Assembly: GCA_038125725.1 (NCBI GenBank)
Contig: JAYPEK010000037.1
Span: forward strand, 1 to 36,353
DNA: 36,353 nt
DNA from: TMED8 sp038125725
GTDB taxonomy: Bacteria; Pseudomonadota; Alphaproteobacteria; Rhodospirillales; Casp-alpha2
Direction of reading: 5' to 3'
In this document: positions 17,655 through 25,319 of the stretch, in pieces
Layout of the letters: each line of letters starts with the position of its first letter
Numbering within the stretch: the first letter of the stretch is position 1
Translations under genes and position numbers: made by a program
Notes under the pieces: generated by a model
What the model saw: the letters and a program-made list of their open reading frames with translations, nothing else
Databases searched by the model: none
What the model was told of the DNA's origin: nothing

Positions 17655-18038
17655 ATGTCCGAGACCTTCTTTAACCTCCACGATCTGGCCCAGGGCATCC
17701 ACCGGGTGCTGGCCGACGGCATGGAGACCCGTATTTTCCCGGGCGAGCAGGCGATGCTGTCGGTGGTGCGCGCGGAACCGGGATGCGTCGGCAGCGTCCA
17801 CAGCCATCCGCAGGAACAGTGGGGCGTCTGTCTGGAAGGCGGCGGCGTGCGCAACCAGGACGGTGTCGATCACATCGTCAGGGCCGGTGACTTCTGGCGC
17901 ACGCCGGGCGGCGTCGAGCACGGCTTCACCGCCGGGCCGGAAGGCGCCGTGGTGCTGGATATCTTCGCGCCGCCGCGCGACGAATACCGCGCTGCCGGCG
18001 CCGGCTTCGGATCGAAAGAGGACGACAGCGACGGCTGA
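17655..18038 (+). CDS. Small cupin-domain protein
   Basis: A 127-residue single cupin_2 domain. Metal-site residues are visible in HSHPQEQWGVCLEG and, in the second motif, TPGGVEHGF. The segment VLDIFAPPRDEY is common in small stand-alone cupins. It is not ectoine synthase: the EctC N-terminal pattern is missing. AGGGAG precedes the ATG. The next gene starts 3 bases after the stop. Function is unknown; small cupins next to catabolic genes may be isomerases, dioxygenases or sensors. Confidence 0.8.
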   Translation: MSETFFNLHDLAQGIHRVLADGMETRIFPGEQAMLSVVRAEPGCVGSVHSHPQEQWGVCLEGGGVRNQDGVDHIVRAGDFWRTPGGVEHGFTAGPEGAVVLDIFAPPRDEYRAAGAGFGSKEDDSDG

Positions 18039-18041
18039 GGC

Positions 18042-19052
18042 ATGGCTTCGATCACCATCTCCGATGTGAAGGAAGCCCGTGCGGCCCTCAGGGGTCTCGC
18101 CACCGACACGCCGCTGGTCCCGTCACCCTACCTGACGGCGCGCGCCGGCCAGCCGTTTCACCTGAAGCTCGAAATCGCCCAGCCCATGGGCGCCTTCAAG
18201 CTGCGCGGTGCCGCCAACGCCATCCGGCACTTGCCGGCGGGGGCGGCGGGCGTGGCCTGCGTTTCCACCGGCAACCACGGTCGCGGCGTTGCCTTCGCCG
18301 CCCGGCGGAACGGCGTGCGCGCCGTGGTTTGCATGTCGAAACTAGTGCCACAAGCCAAGATCGACGGCATCAAGGCCCTGGGCGCCGAGGTGCGCATCAC
18401 CGGCCGGTCCCAGGACGATGCACAGAAGGAATGCCAACGCCTGGTGGCGGAAGAGGGCTTGGTGGAAATTTCCCCCTTTGACGATCCACACGTGATCGCC
18501 GGTCAGGCGACCATCGGGCTCGAACTGATGGAACAATGCCCTGACCTTGCTTGCGTGCTGGTACCGCTCTCGGGCGGCGGCCTCGCGGGGGGCATTGGTT
18601 TCGCGGTCAAATCCATGAAGCCGGACGTGCAGGTGATCGGCATTTCCATGGACCGGGGCGCGGCCATGCAAGCCTCGCTCGCCGCCGGCCACCCGGTGGA
18701 GGTGGAGGAGGTGGCGAGCCTCGCGGATTCGTTGGGCGGCGGTATCGGGCTCGACAACGAACTCTCGTTCGCGCTCTGCCGCGACAGCCTGGACGCGGTG
18801 GTGCTGGTCGAGGAGGCCGACATCTACCGCGCCATGCAAACGCTCTACTATGAGGACCGCATCGTCTGCGAAGGCGCATCGGCGGTGGGTGTCGCGGCGC
18901 TGCAGGCCGGGAAGCTCTCGCTGCCGGCGGGGCCGGTCGCGGCCATCGTCACCGGGCGCAACCTGGACATGCGCGTCCATGCCGACATCATGCAGGGCCG
19001 TGCCGTGACGCTCGGCGACATGACGCTGGAAGGGGTGCCCTATGGCGCGTGA
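18042..19052 (+). CDS. eutB: EutB-like PLP-dependent dehydratase (threonine dehydratase family)
   Basis: Fold-type II PLP enzyme of 336 residues. The PLP lysine is K53 in MGAFKLRGAANA, the substrate loop is STGNHGRG (75-82), and the phosphate-binding glycine loop is SGGGLAGG (177-184). It lacks the C-terminal regulatory domain of biosynthetic threonine deaminase. Sequence such as VCMSKLVPQAKIDGIKALGA and the direct pairing with an ornithine-cyclodeaminase homologue suggest the EutB type, which removes water from a hydroxyectoine-derived amino acid to give an imine. The chemically parallel BhcB/BhcD pair (beta-hydroxyaspartate dehydratase and iminosuccinate reductase) is the main alternative. 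No ectoine hydrolase or deacetylase gene is in the window. Family is certain; the substrate is a guess. Confidence 0.7.
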   Translation: MASITISDVKEARAALRGLATDTPLVPSPYLTARAGQPFHLKLEIAQPMGAFKLRGAANAIRHLPAGAAGVACVSTGNHGRGVAFAARRNGVRAVVCMSKLVPQAKIDGIKALGAEVRITGRSQDDAQKECQRLVAEEGLVEISPFDDPHVIAGQATIGLELMEQCPDLACVLVPLSGGGLAGGIGFAVKSMKPDVQVIGISMDRGAAMQASLAAGHPVEVEEVASLADSLGGGIGLDNELSFALCRDSLDAVVLVEEADIYRAMQTLYYEDRIVCEGASAVGVAALQAGKLSLPAGPVAAIVTGRNLDMRVHADIMQGRAVTLGDMTLEGVPYGA

Positions 19053-20037
19053 CATTTTCGTCCTGTCGGAAGCCGATCTGCGCGGGCTTGTCGATGTGGA
19101 TACTGACGCCATGCAGGTGGTCGAGCGCGCCTTCGTCAAGCTGGCCGAAGGCGACATTGTCATGCCGCCGATCCTGTCGATGGAGATCCCCGACGCCAAC
19201 GGCGAGGTCGACGTCAAGACTGCCTATATCCCCGGCTTCGAGGGCTTCGCCATCAAGGTCAGCCCCGGCTTTTTCGACAACCCGAAGCTGGGCCTGCCCA
19301 GCCTCAACGGTTTGATGATCGTCTTTTCCGCCACCACCGGTTTGGTGGACGCGCTTTTGCTCGACAACGGCTACCTGACCGACGTGCGCACGGCGGCGGC
19401 TGGCGGTGTCGCCGCCAAGGTGCTGGCACCTGAAAGTGTCACTACCGCCGGCGTCATCGGCACCGGCGTGCAGGCGCGGCTGCAGATGAAGGCCGCGCAT
19501 CTGGCGAGACCTTTTGCCAGGGCCCTGGTCTGGGGCCGGGACGGGGCCAAGGCAGCGGCCTGCGCCGCCGACATCGCGGCCGATCTCGGTATCGAAGCGA
19601 CGGCGGAATCCGACCCCGCGCGGCTGGTGGCCGAAAGCCAGATCGTCGTCACCAGCACGCCTGCGACCGAGCCTGTGTTGAAGGCCGAGTGGCTGCACCC
19701 GGGCCTGCACATCACCGCGATGGGTTCCGACCAGGGCGGAAAGAATGAGATCGATGCTCAGGTGTTCAAGCATCTTTCGGCCTACGTACCGGACCGCGTC
19801 AGCCAGTGCGAGGCGCTGGGCGAGTTGCGCTCGGCGCTGGCGGCAGGCGCCATCGCCGGAACCGAGGGCATCAACGAATTGGGCGCCGTCATCGCCGATC
19901 CGGCAAAAGGCCGGCGCCACGCCGACGACATCACGCTCTGCGATCTCACCGGCACCGGCGCCCAGGACACGGCCATCGCCACCTTCGCGCTTCAACGCGC
20001 GCGCGCCGCCGGGGCGGGGACCGTCATCCAGGCGTGA
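19042..20037 (+). CDS. eutC: EutC-like imine reductase (ornithine cyclodeaminase / mu-crystallin family)
   Basis: A 331-residue member of the ornithine cyclodeaminase/mu-crystallin family. Family marks include DVKTAYIPGFEGFAIKVSPG (54-73), GLMIVFSATTGLVDALLLDNG, DVRTAAAGGVAA and the NAD loop VIGTGVQARLQM. The ending DDITLCDLTGTGAQDTAIA is typical of the EutC subgroup as I recall it. It overlaps the dehydratase gene by 11 bases, so the imine made by that enzyme is the probable substrate of this reductase. Alternatives are iminosuccinate reductase (BhcD) or an amino-acid cyclodeaminase. It ends the four-gene operon. About 110 bp separate it from the next gene, without a clear terminator. Confidence 0.7.
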   Translation: MARDIFVLSEADLRGLVDVDTDAMQVVERAFVKLAEGDIVMPPILSMEIPDANGEVDVKTAYIPGFEGFAIKVSPGFFDNPKLGLPSLNGLMIVFSATTGLVDALLLDNGYLTDVRTAAAGGVAAKVLAPESVTTAGVIGTGVQARLQMKAAHLARPFARALVWGRDGAKAAACAADIAADLGIEATAESDPARLVAESQIVVTSTPATEPVLKAEWLHPGLHITAMGSDQGGKNEIDAQVFKHLSAYVPDRVSQCEALGELRSALAAGAIAGTEGINELGAVIADPAKGRRHADDITLCDLTGTGAQDTAIATFALQRARAAGAGTVIQA

Positions 20038-20146
20038 CTAGGCCTTTTTCATCGTAGGCGCTATCCTTGAAACGTGCCGACGGGCCGCCCAATTTGAATC
20101 GAACGGGGTTTGAGAAGGCTCGTGCAAATTCAAGGGTGTCGCGTAC

Positions 20147-21019
20147 ATGACGGCTATATTCGGACGTTTCGCTTTCATCTGGCTGGCGGCCCTGCTGCTT
20201 TCCGGCTGCTCCAGCCTGAAAATCGCCTATTCCTTCGCCGACAGCGTCTTGGAAGGCCGGGCCGAAGACTACCTCGATCTCAGCGCCGAACAGGAAACCG
20301 ACCTGAAGCGCCAGACGGCGGCGCTGATCGCCTGGCACCGCAAGACCATGCTGCCCAAGTACGCGGTGTTCTTCCGCGCCCAGGCCGATATCGCCGAGGC
20401 CGGCGGCTGGAGCCGTGACCAACTGAGCGCCGCATTCACTCGCTTCCGCGCCTTGGTGGACGAAACGGTGGAGGGCGCGGCTCCCTTCGTCGCCGAGGTG
20501 CTTGCAGGGCATACGACGCCAGAGAAGCTTAAGTACCTGGAGGCGCGCATGGCGGAATACATCGCCGAGCACCGCGCCCAGGAGACCAAGGAAACGCCGG
20601 AACAGGCGGTCGACGGTTGGGTCGAGCGCCGCGCCGAGCGCATATCTCGCTTCACCGGCCCGCTCACCAACGAACAACTCGCGGTCATTCGCCGCTACAG
20701 CGAGAGCGGTATGGACAAGACAATGCGCTGGCTGGAAAACCGCGAACTGCGCCAGGGCGCACTGGTCACCTTCCTGCGGGCCGAGCCGACGCGGGCGGAC
20801 CTGGCGCGCTTCGTCCACCGTATCCTCCTGCACGGCCACGAGATCGTCGATCCCGCGTACCGCGCCATCGTCGAGGAGCGCTGGGCGCTGCGCGAGCGCA
20901 TGTATTTCGACGTGCTGAAAACCTTGGGCGACGGGCAGCGGCGTGAACTGGTGCAGACACTTCGATCCTATGCGTCCGACATGATCGACATTGCCGGGAT
21001 CGAAAAGCCGCCCGCTTGA
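20147..21019 (+). CDS. DUF6279-type lipoprotein
   Basis: A 290-residue protein with a lipoprotein signal: a hydrophobic run and the lipobox LSGC, with the lipidated cysteine at C21. The mature part is almost all helical and charged, beginning SSLKIAYSFADSVLEGRAEDYLDLSAEQETDLK. This matches the DUF6279 family of proteobacterial lipoproteins, whose function is unknown. Position +2 is Ser, so outer-membrane sorting is expected by the Lol rule. It converges on the sulfatase-like gene with 6 bp between the stops. Confidence 0.75.
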   Translation: MTAIFGRFAFIWLAALLLSGCSSLKIAYSFADSVLEGRAEDYLDLSAEQETDLKRQTAALIAWHRKTMLPKYAVFFRAQADIAEAGGWSRDQLSAAFTRFRALVDETVEGAAPFVAEVLAGHTTPEKLKYLEARMAEYIAEHRAQETKETPEQAVDGWVERRAERISRFTGPLTNEQLAVIRRYSESGMDKTMRWLENRELRQGALVTFLRAEPTRADLARFVHRILLHGHEIVDPAYRAIVEERWALRERMYFDVLKTLGDGQRRELVQTLRSYASDMIDIAGIEKPPA

Positions 21020-21025
21020 GGCAGC

Positions 21026-22963
21026 TTAGTTGGCGGGGGGCTTTTCGGCCTCTTCGCCATCCTCTTCGATATCCTTGAGCAACCCGGAACTGAACATGGC
21101 GCTCGCCGACTGGTACCAGGCGACGGCTTCCTTGGTCAGCTTTTCGTCGCTCTGCCGCTCCGCGCCTGGCTCCGATGGTGCCGGGCCCTTGGTGACCAGG
21201 GGCGCCTTGTTGACGTCGAGGGTCACCAGCCGGCCGCCCTTCAGATAACCCAGCTTCTGGTAGGTGCTGATGAAGGCGCGCTCGCGGCCGGGCTCCAGGC
21301 GGAACATGTCATAGCCGAAGAAGCGGCTCTGGTAGTTGAATCCCATCCAGCCCATCAGCGTCGGGCCGATGTCCACTTGGCTCATCATGCGCGCCATGAC
21401 GCCGGGCTCAATCAGCTTCGGCGCGTACCAGATCATCGGGATGTGGTAGCGCCAGGCCGGCAGGTCGGTCTTGCCCGCCGCCTTGGCGGTGTGATCGACG
21501 GTGATGATGAGCAGCGTGTTGTCGAACCAGGGTTTCTCCGATGCGCGCCGGATCAGGTCGCCGAGCGCCCAATCGGTGTATTTGACGGCGGCCTCGCGTT
21601 TCTTCTGCGGCAGATCGACGCGGCCTTCGGGGAAGGTGAAGGGCCGGTGGTTCGACGTGGTCATGATATGCGCGAAGAAACGGTTGCCGGCGGCATGTTC
21701 CTTGTCGAAGCGCCGGAGCGCCAGGGTGAAAAGATCCTCGTCGGCGACGCCCCAGATGTTCTCGTGGTGGGTGGGGATGGCTTCGGCGTCCAGGTCGGTG
21801 CGGTCGACGACGGCATAATGGTTGGCCTGGAAATAGGCATTCATGTTGTCGAAGAAGCCGTAACCGCCGTAGATCCAGAGCGGCTTCCAGCCTTCCTCGC
21901 CGAACTCCTCGCCCAGGTTCTCAAGCCCGGCGTTGCCCGGCCGGCGCACGATGCTTTGGCCCGGTGTCGGCGGCGTGCCGATGGACAATGCCTCCAGCCC
22001 GCGCACCGTGCGGGTGCCGGTGGCATAGAGGTTGGTGAACGTGAGCCCTTCGCCGGCCAACCGGTCCAGGTTCGGGGTCAGTTGCTGGCTGTTGCCGAAA
22101 CGGCCGAGGAAATCCGCCGACAGGCTTTCGACCGAGATCAACACCACGTTGACCTTGTCCCTAAGCGGGTGCGCGGGGGTGATTTCGCGGTCGATGCCGT
22201 GGGCGCCCAGAAACTTCGCGCCCGGCTGCGCCACCAGGCGCCGGATGTCGGCGTCCAGTTCGTCTGCCGGCAGGGTCGGATAGTAGCGTGCGTAATCAAG
22301 CTCGTTGTGTCGGTAGGCATGGAACAGCGCGAACAGGCCGTTCATGGAGAGCTGTTCCACATAAGCATTGGCGTGGCCGGCGGCCAGTTCCATGTCGGCG
22401 AGGCTGGTGCCGCCGGCGCAGGCCAGCGCTACCACCGCGGCGCGGGTCCAGCGCACGCGCGCGCGGGCCGGCGTGCGGCCGCGCATTTCCGGCCAGGTCA
22501 GCCACCAGAGCCCCAGGCTGACGGCGACGAGCCCTGCTGTCCACAGCGCCACCGGGTAGCTTTCCCGGATGTTGCCGATGACCTCGTGGGTATAGACCAG
22601 ATAGTCGACGGCGATGAAGTCGAAGCGGCTGGCGAACTCGGCCCAGAAAGAGAATTCCGCCAAGGCGAGGCCCAGGAAACCAGCCAGGTAGAGGATCGCC
22701 CACAACCCCAGCCAGGCGCGTTCCAGGCGCGCCGTCAGCGGCCATTTGAGCCCATCCGGCACCAGCGCGTCATAGAGCGCCCAGGGCAATAGCACCCAGG
22801 CGAGCGCCACCAGATCGAATATCAGGCCGATGGAAAGGAAGCGTCCCCAGGCGGCGGGGTCGTAGGTCTCGCCGCTGAACAGCGCCAGGCCGATGCGGGT
22901 CGCCGCCGAAACGCCGAGAAACGCCACCGCCACCCACATCAAGATCTTCATGCCGCGCGTCAT
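21026..22963 (-). CDS. Membrane sulfatase / LTA-synthase-family transferase
   Basis: A 645-residue inner-membrane protein of the alkaline-phosphatase superfamily, close to the LTA synthase and phosphoglycerol/phosphoethanolamine transferase groups. About five membrane helices occupy residues 1-185. The catalytic domain begins near 270, with metal ligand E279 in LISVESLSADFLG. The presumed nucleophile is T319 in YATGTRTVRGLEAL, and later metal ligands lie in ITVDHTAKA. The last 40 residues are Glu-rich and likely disordered. Such enzymes move phosphoglycerol or phosphoethanolamine onto periplasmic glucans or lipids. The substrate cannot be read from the sequence. It stands alone on the minus strand, convergent with the lipoprotein gene. 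Confidence 0.85.
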   Translation of the reverse strand: MTRGMKILMWVAVAFLGVSAATRIGLALFSGETYDPAAWGRFLSIGLIFDLVALAWVLLPWALYDALVPDGLKWPLTARLERAWLGLWAILYLAGFLGLALAEFSFWAEFASRFDFIAVDYLVYTHEVIGNIRESYPVALWTAGLVAVSLGLWWLTWPEMRGRTPARARVRWTRAAVVALACAGGTSLADMELAAGHANAYVEQLSMNGLFALFHAYRHNELDYARYYPTLPADELDADIRRLVAQPGAKFLGAHGIDREITPAHPLRDKVNVVLISVESLSADFLGRFGNSQQLTPNLDRLAGEGLTFTNLYATGTRTVRGLEALSIGTPPTPGQSIVRRPGNAGLENLGEEFGEEGWKPLWIYGGYGFFDNMNAYFQANHYAVVDRTDLDAEAIPTHHENIWGVADEDLFTLALRRFDKEHAAGNRFFAHIMTTSNHRPFTFPEGRVDLPQKKREAAVKYTDWALGDLIRRASEKPWFDNTLLIITVDHTAKAAGKTDLPAWRYHIPMIWYAPKLIEPGVMARMMSQVDIGPTLMGWMGFNYQSRFFGYDMFRLEPGRERAFISTYQKLGYLKGGRLVTLDVNKAPLVTKGPAPSEPGAERQSDEKLTKEAVAWYQSASAMFSSGLLKDIEEDGEEAEKPPAN

Positions 22964-23056
22964 GCCGCGTTCCCAATGCCCAAAGGGGCCGCGGCCTTCC
23001 TAGACCCTGGCGGGGGCAGCGTCAATTCCCTCCCCTGAAAGGGTGCCGGTTTCCGC

Positions 23057-23686
23057 TTAGCCGCGCGTCTTCAGCCGGTCGCGCATGATCGCGGCGACGG
23101 TGGTGTTCTCCTCGCCACCGAGGCCTTCCAGCCCCGTCGCGGCGCCCTGAGCATCCTCGGGCATGCGGTTCTGGCTCATCTTCCACTTGCCCTCCAGGCG
23201 CTCGATGGGAATCTCGAAGGCGACGATGCCCTTGAGCTGCGCGGCGATCATTTTGTCCGGCAGGCTGTCCATGGACCAATTGCGGGTGGCCTCCGATTCG
23301 TAGTCGCCGACCAGGCGGCGCAGGACATCCGCCGCGCCGGCATCGTCTTTGATAACGCGCGGGCGGCCATGGGCATGGACGACGGCGTAGTTCCATGTCG
23401 GCACCATGCCGGGGCTCTCGTACCAACTGGGCGAGATGTAGGCATGCGGGCCCTGGAACACGACCAGCGCCGGCGTGTCGCCGTCGAAGGCCCGCCAGTG
23501 TTCGTTGGCCTTGGCCAGGTGGCCGAAGAGCGTCGGCCGCTCGCCGTCTGTGTCCAGGTGCAGCGGCACGTGCGTCCCGAATGGACCATCATCGCCGTTG
23601 GTGACGATCAGCGCGAAGCTGAAAGCGCGCATTAACTCGGCGAGGATTTGCGGATCGGTTTCCTCGAAGGCCTTGGGCATGTACAT
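23057..23686 (-). CDS. PaiB-like FMN-binding protein
   Basis: A 209-residue member of the PaiB/FMN_bind_2 family, a split-barrel flavin-binding fold. Signatures are MYMPKAFEETDP at the start, GPHAYISPSWYE with PTWNYAVVHAHG, and the end LEGKWKMSQNR. Bacillus PaiB is described as a negative regulator of sporulation and protease genes, but most homologues have no tested role and may be flavin enzymes. GGAGAACC precedes the ATG. It lies 86 bp after the crotonase gene on the same strand. Confidence 0.88.
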   Translation of the reverse strand: MYMPKAFEETDPQILAELMRAFSFALIVTNGDDGPFGTHVPLHLDTDGERPTLFGHLAKANEHWRAFDGDTPALVVFQGPHAYISPSWYESPGMVPTWNYAVVHAHGRPRVIKDDAGAADVLRRLVGDYESEATRNWSMDSLPDKMIAAQLKGIVAFEIPIERLEGKWKMSQNRMPEDAQGAATGLEGLGGEENTTVAAIMRDRLKTRG

Positions 23687-23772
23687 GGCGGTTCTCCGTC
23701 GATAATCGCGCCGGAGATTAGCTGCAATATGGCCCTTTTCGAAGGTCCATTATGGACCGATTGATGGGGCCA

Positions 23773-24519
23773 CTATTCGCCTTTGAAAACCGGCGGGCGC
23801 TTCTCCATGAAGGCGTTGATGCCTTCCTGGCCATCGGCGCTGTCGTTGATGGCGTTGACCTGCGCGCGGGCGATGCCGGCGATTTCGGTCGGCCCCTTGG
23901 GCAGAGTCTCGGCGACGAAGCGTTTCAGCATCCGGGACGGTAAGGGCGCCTGGGCGGCGATGCGCCTGGCGTAGTCCATGGCGGCTTCCATCAACTCGCT
24001 CTCCGGCACCAGCTTGTTGACGTAGCCGACCTCATAGGCCCGCTGGGCGCTGATCGGGTCGCCGGTCAGCAGCAGGTCCATGGCGATCTTGTGCGGAATG
24101 CGATTGGCCAGGGTCGAGATCAGGCCGCCGGAGAAGCCGATTTTCACTTCCGGGTAGGAGAACCTGGCGTCGTCGGCGGCCACCAGGATGTCGGCCATGG
24201 TGGTCAACACCATGCCGCCGCCGACGCACCAGCCCTGCACGGCGGCAACGACGGGCTTGTCGACCGGTACGCCGACGCTCGGGATGCCACGGTAGAGGTC
24301 GTGCGGAATGGCCTTCAGATCGGCGCCGGCGGAGAACGCTTTGCCGTCGCCGGCCAGCACCGCGACGCGGTCGTCGTCGGTATCCATGAAGCGGGTCCAG
24401 GCGGCTTCCAGGCCGGACACGATGTCGGCGTCCAGGCGGTTCATGCGCTCGGCGCGGTTCATGGTGATGACCGCCACGTGATCGCCGGCGGACGCGTAGG
24501 TGACGGCGTCGTTCGTCAT
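23773..24519 (-). CDS. Enoyl-CoA hydratase/isomerase (crotonase) family protein
   Basis: A 248-residue crotonase-fold protein acting on an acyl-CoA. The oxyanion-hole segments AFSAGADLKAI and VQGWCVGGGMV are present. Of the two catalytic glutamates of classic enoyl-CoA hydratase, the second is kept (YPEVKIG). The first, normally in GGGCEL, is replaced by a hydrophobic residue in GGGMVL. The protein may therefore not be a simple hydratase; isomerases, hydrolases and decarboxylases of this fold use other residue sets. The ATG at 24519 is chosen because it starts the conserved part; the open frame upstream runs into the sdhB end. It lies 22 bp after sdhB and may be cotranscribed. Confidence 0.85.
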   Translation of the reverse strand: MTNDAVTYASAGDHVAVITMNRAERMNRLDADIVSGLEAAWTRFMDTDDDRVAVLAGDGKAFSAGADLKAIPHDLYRGIPSVGVPVDKPVVAAVQGWCVGGGMVLTTMADILVAADDARFSYPEVKIGFSGGLISTLANRIPHKIAMDLLLTGDPISAQRAYEVGYVNKLVPESELMEAAMDYARRIAAQAPLPSRMLKRFVAETLPKGPTEIAGIARAQVNAINDSADGQEGINAFMEKRPPVFKGE

Positions 24520-24541
24520 GTCTGGGATGTCTCTTCTTAGT

Positions 24542-25318
24542 CTAGAGGCGCTTGAACAGCGATTCCTTGATCGCACCGATGGCCTTGCCCGGATTGAGGC
24601 TCTTGGGGCAGGTGTTGGTGCAGTTCATGATCGTGTGGCAGCGGTAGAGCCGGAACGGATCGTTCAGGGCATCAAGCCGCTTGCCGGTGGCTTCGTCGCG
24701 CGAGTCCGCAATCCAGCGGTAGGCCTGCAGCAGGATCGCTGGACCCAGGTAGCGGTCGCCATTCCACCAGTAGCTCGGGCAGCTGGTCTGGCAGCAGAAG
24801 CAAAGGATGCACTCCCACAGCCCATCCAGCTTCTCGCGTTCCTCGACGCTCTGCAGGCGCTCGCGGGACGGCGCCGGGCTATCGGCCTGCAGCCAGGGCT
24901 CGATGGAGCGGTACTGGGCGTAGGGCACGTTCAAGTCGCAGACCAGGTCCTTGATCACCGGCATGTGCGGCAGCGGGTAGATCTTCACGTCGCCGGAAAT
25001 CTCGGAGATCGGCTTGGTGCAGGCCAGCGTGTTGGTACCGTCGATGTTGAAGGCGCAGGAGCCGCAGACCCCTTCGCGGCAGGACCGGCGGAAGGTGAGC
25101 GACGGATCGATCTCGTTTTTGATCTTGATCAGCGCGTCCAGGACCATCGGGCCGCAGGTGTCGAGATCGACCTCGAAGGTATCGAGCCTGGGATTGGAAC
25201 CCGAGTCCGGATCGAAGCGGTAGATCTTGAAGGTCTTGGTGTTGGTGGCGCCGGAGGGCGCCGGGTGCGATTTGCCGGTGCCGACCTTGGAATTGGCGGG
25301 AAGGGAAAATTCGACCAT
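24542..25318 (-). CDS. sdhB: Succinate dehydrogenase iron-sulfur subunit
   Basis: Iron-sulfur subunit of complex II, 258 residues, passing electrons from SdhA to quinone. The 2Fe-2S ligands are C80, C85, C88 and C100 (CREGVCGSCAFNIDG). The second domain carries CILCFCCQTSCPSYWW (170-185), and later CHTIMNCTNTCPKSLNPGKAI, which together hold the 4Fe-4S and 3Fe-4S clusters. Length and motifs are standard. One base separates it from the sdhA stop codon, so translation is coupled. Confidence 0.97.
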   Translation of the reverse strand: MVEFSLPANSKVGTGKSHPAPSGATNTKTFKIYRFDPDSGSNPRLDTFEVDLDTCGPMVLDALIKIKNEIDPSLTFRRSCREGVCGSCAFNIDGTNTLACTKPISEISGDVKIYPLPHMPVIKDLVCDLNVPYAQYRSIEPWLQADSPAPSRERLQSVEEREKLDGLWECILCFCCQTSCPSYWWNGDRYLGPAILLQAYRWIADSRDEATGKRLDALNDPFRLYRCHTIMNCTNTCPKSLNPGKAIGAIKESLFKRL

Positions 25319-25319
25319 G

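Noticed and set aside
17655..18038. Cupin as ectoine synthase EctC, given the EutBC-like neighbours
   Set aside because: Size is similar, but the EctC N-terminal and metal-site sequence pattern is absent; it is an ordinary small cupin.
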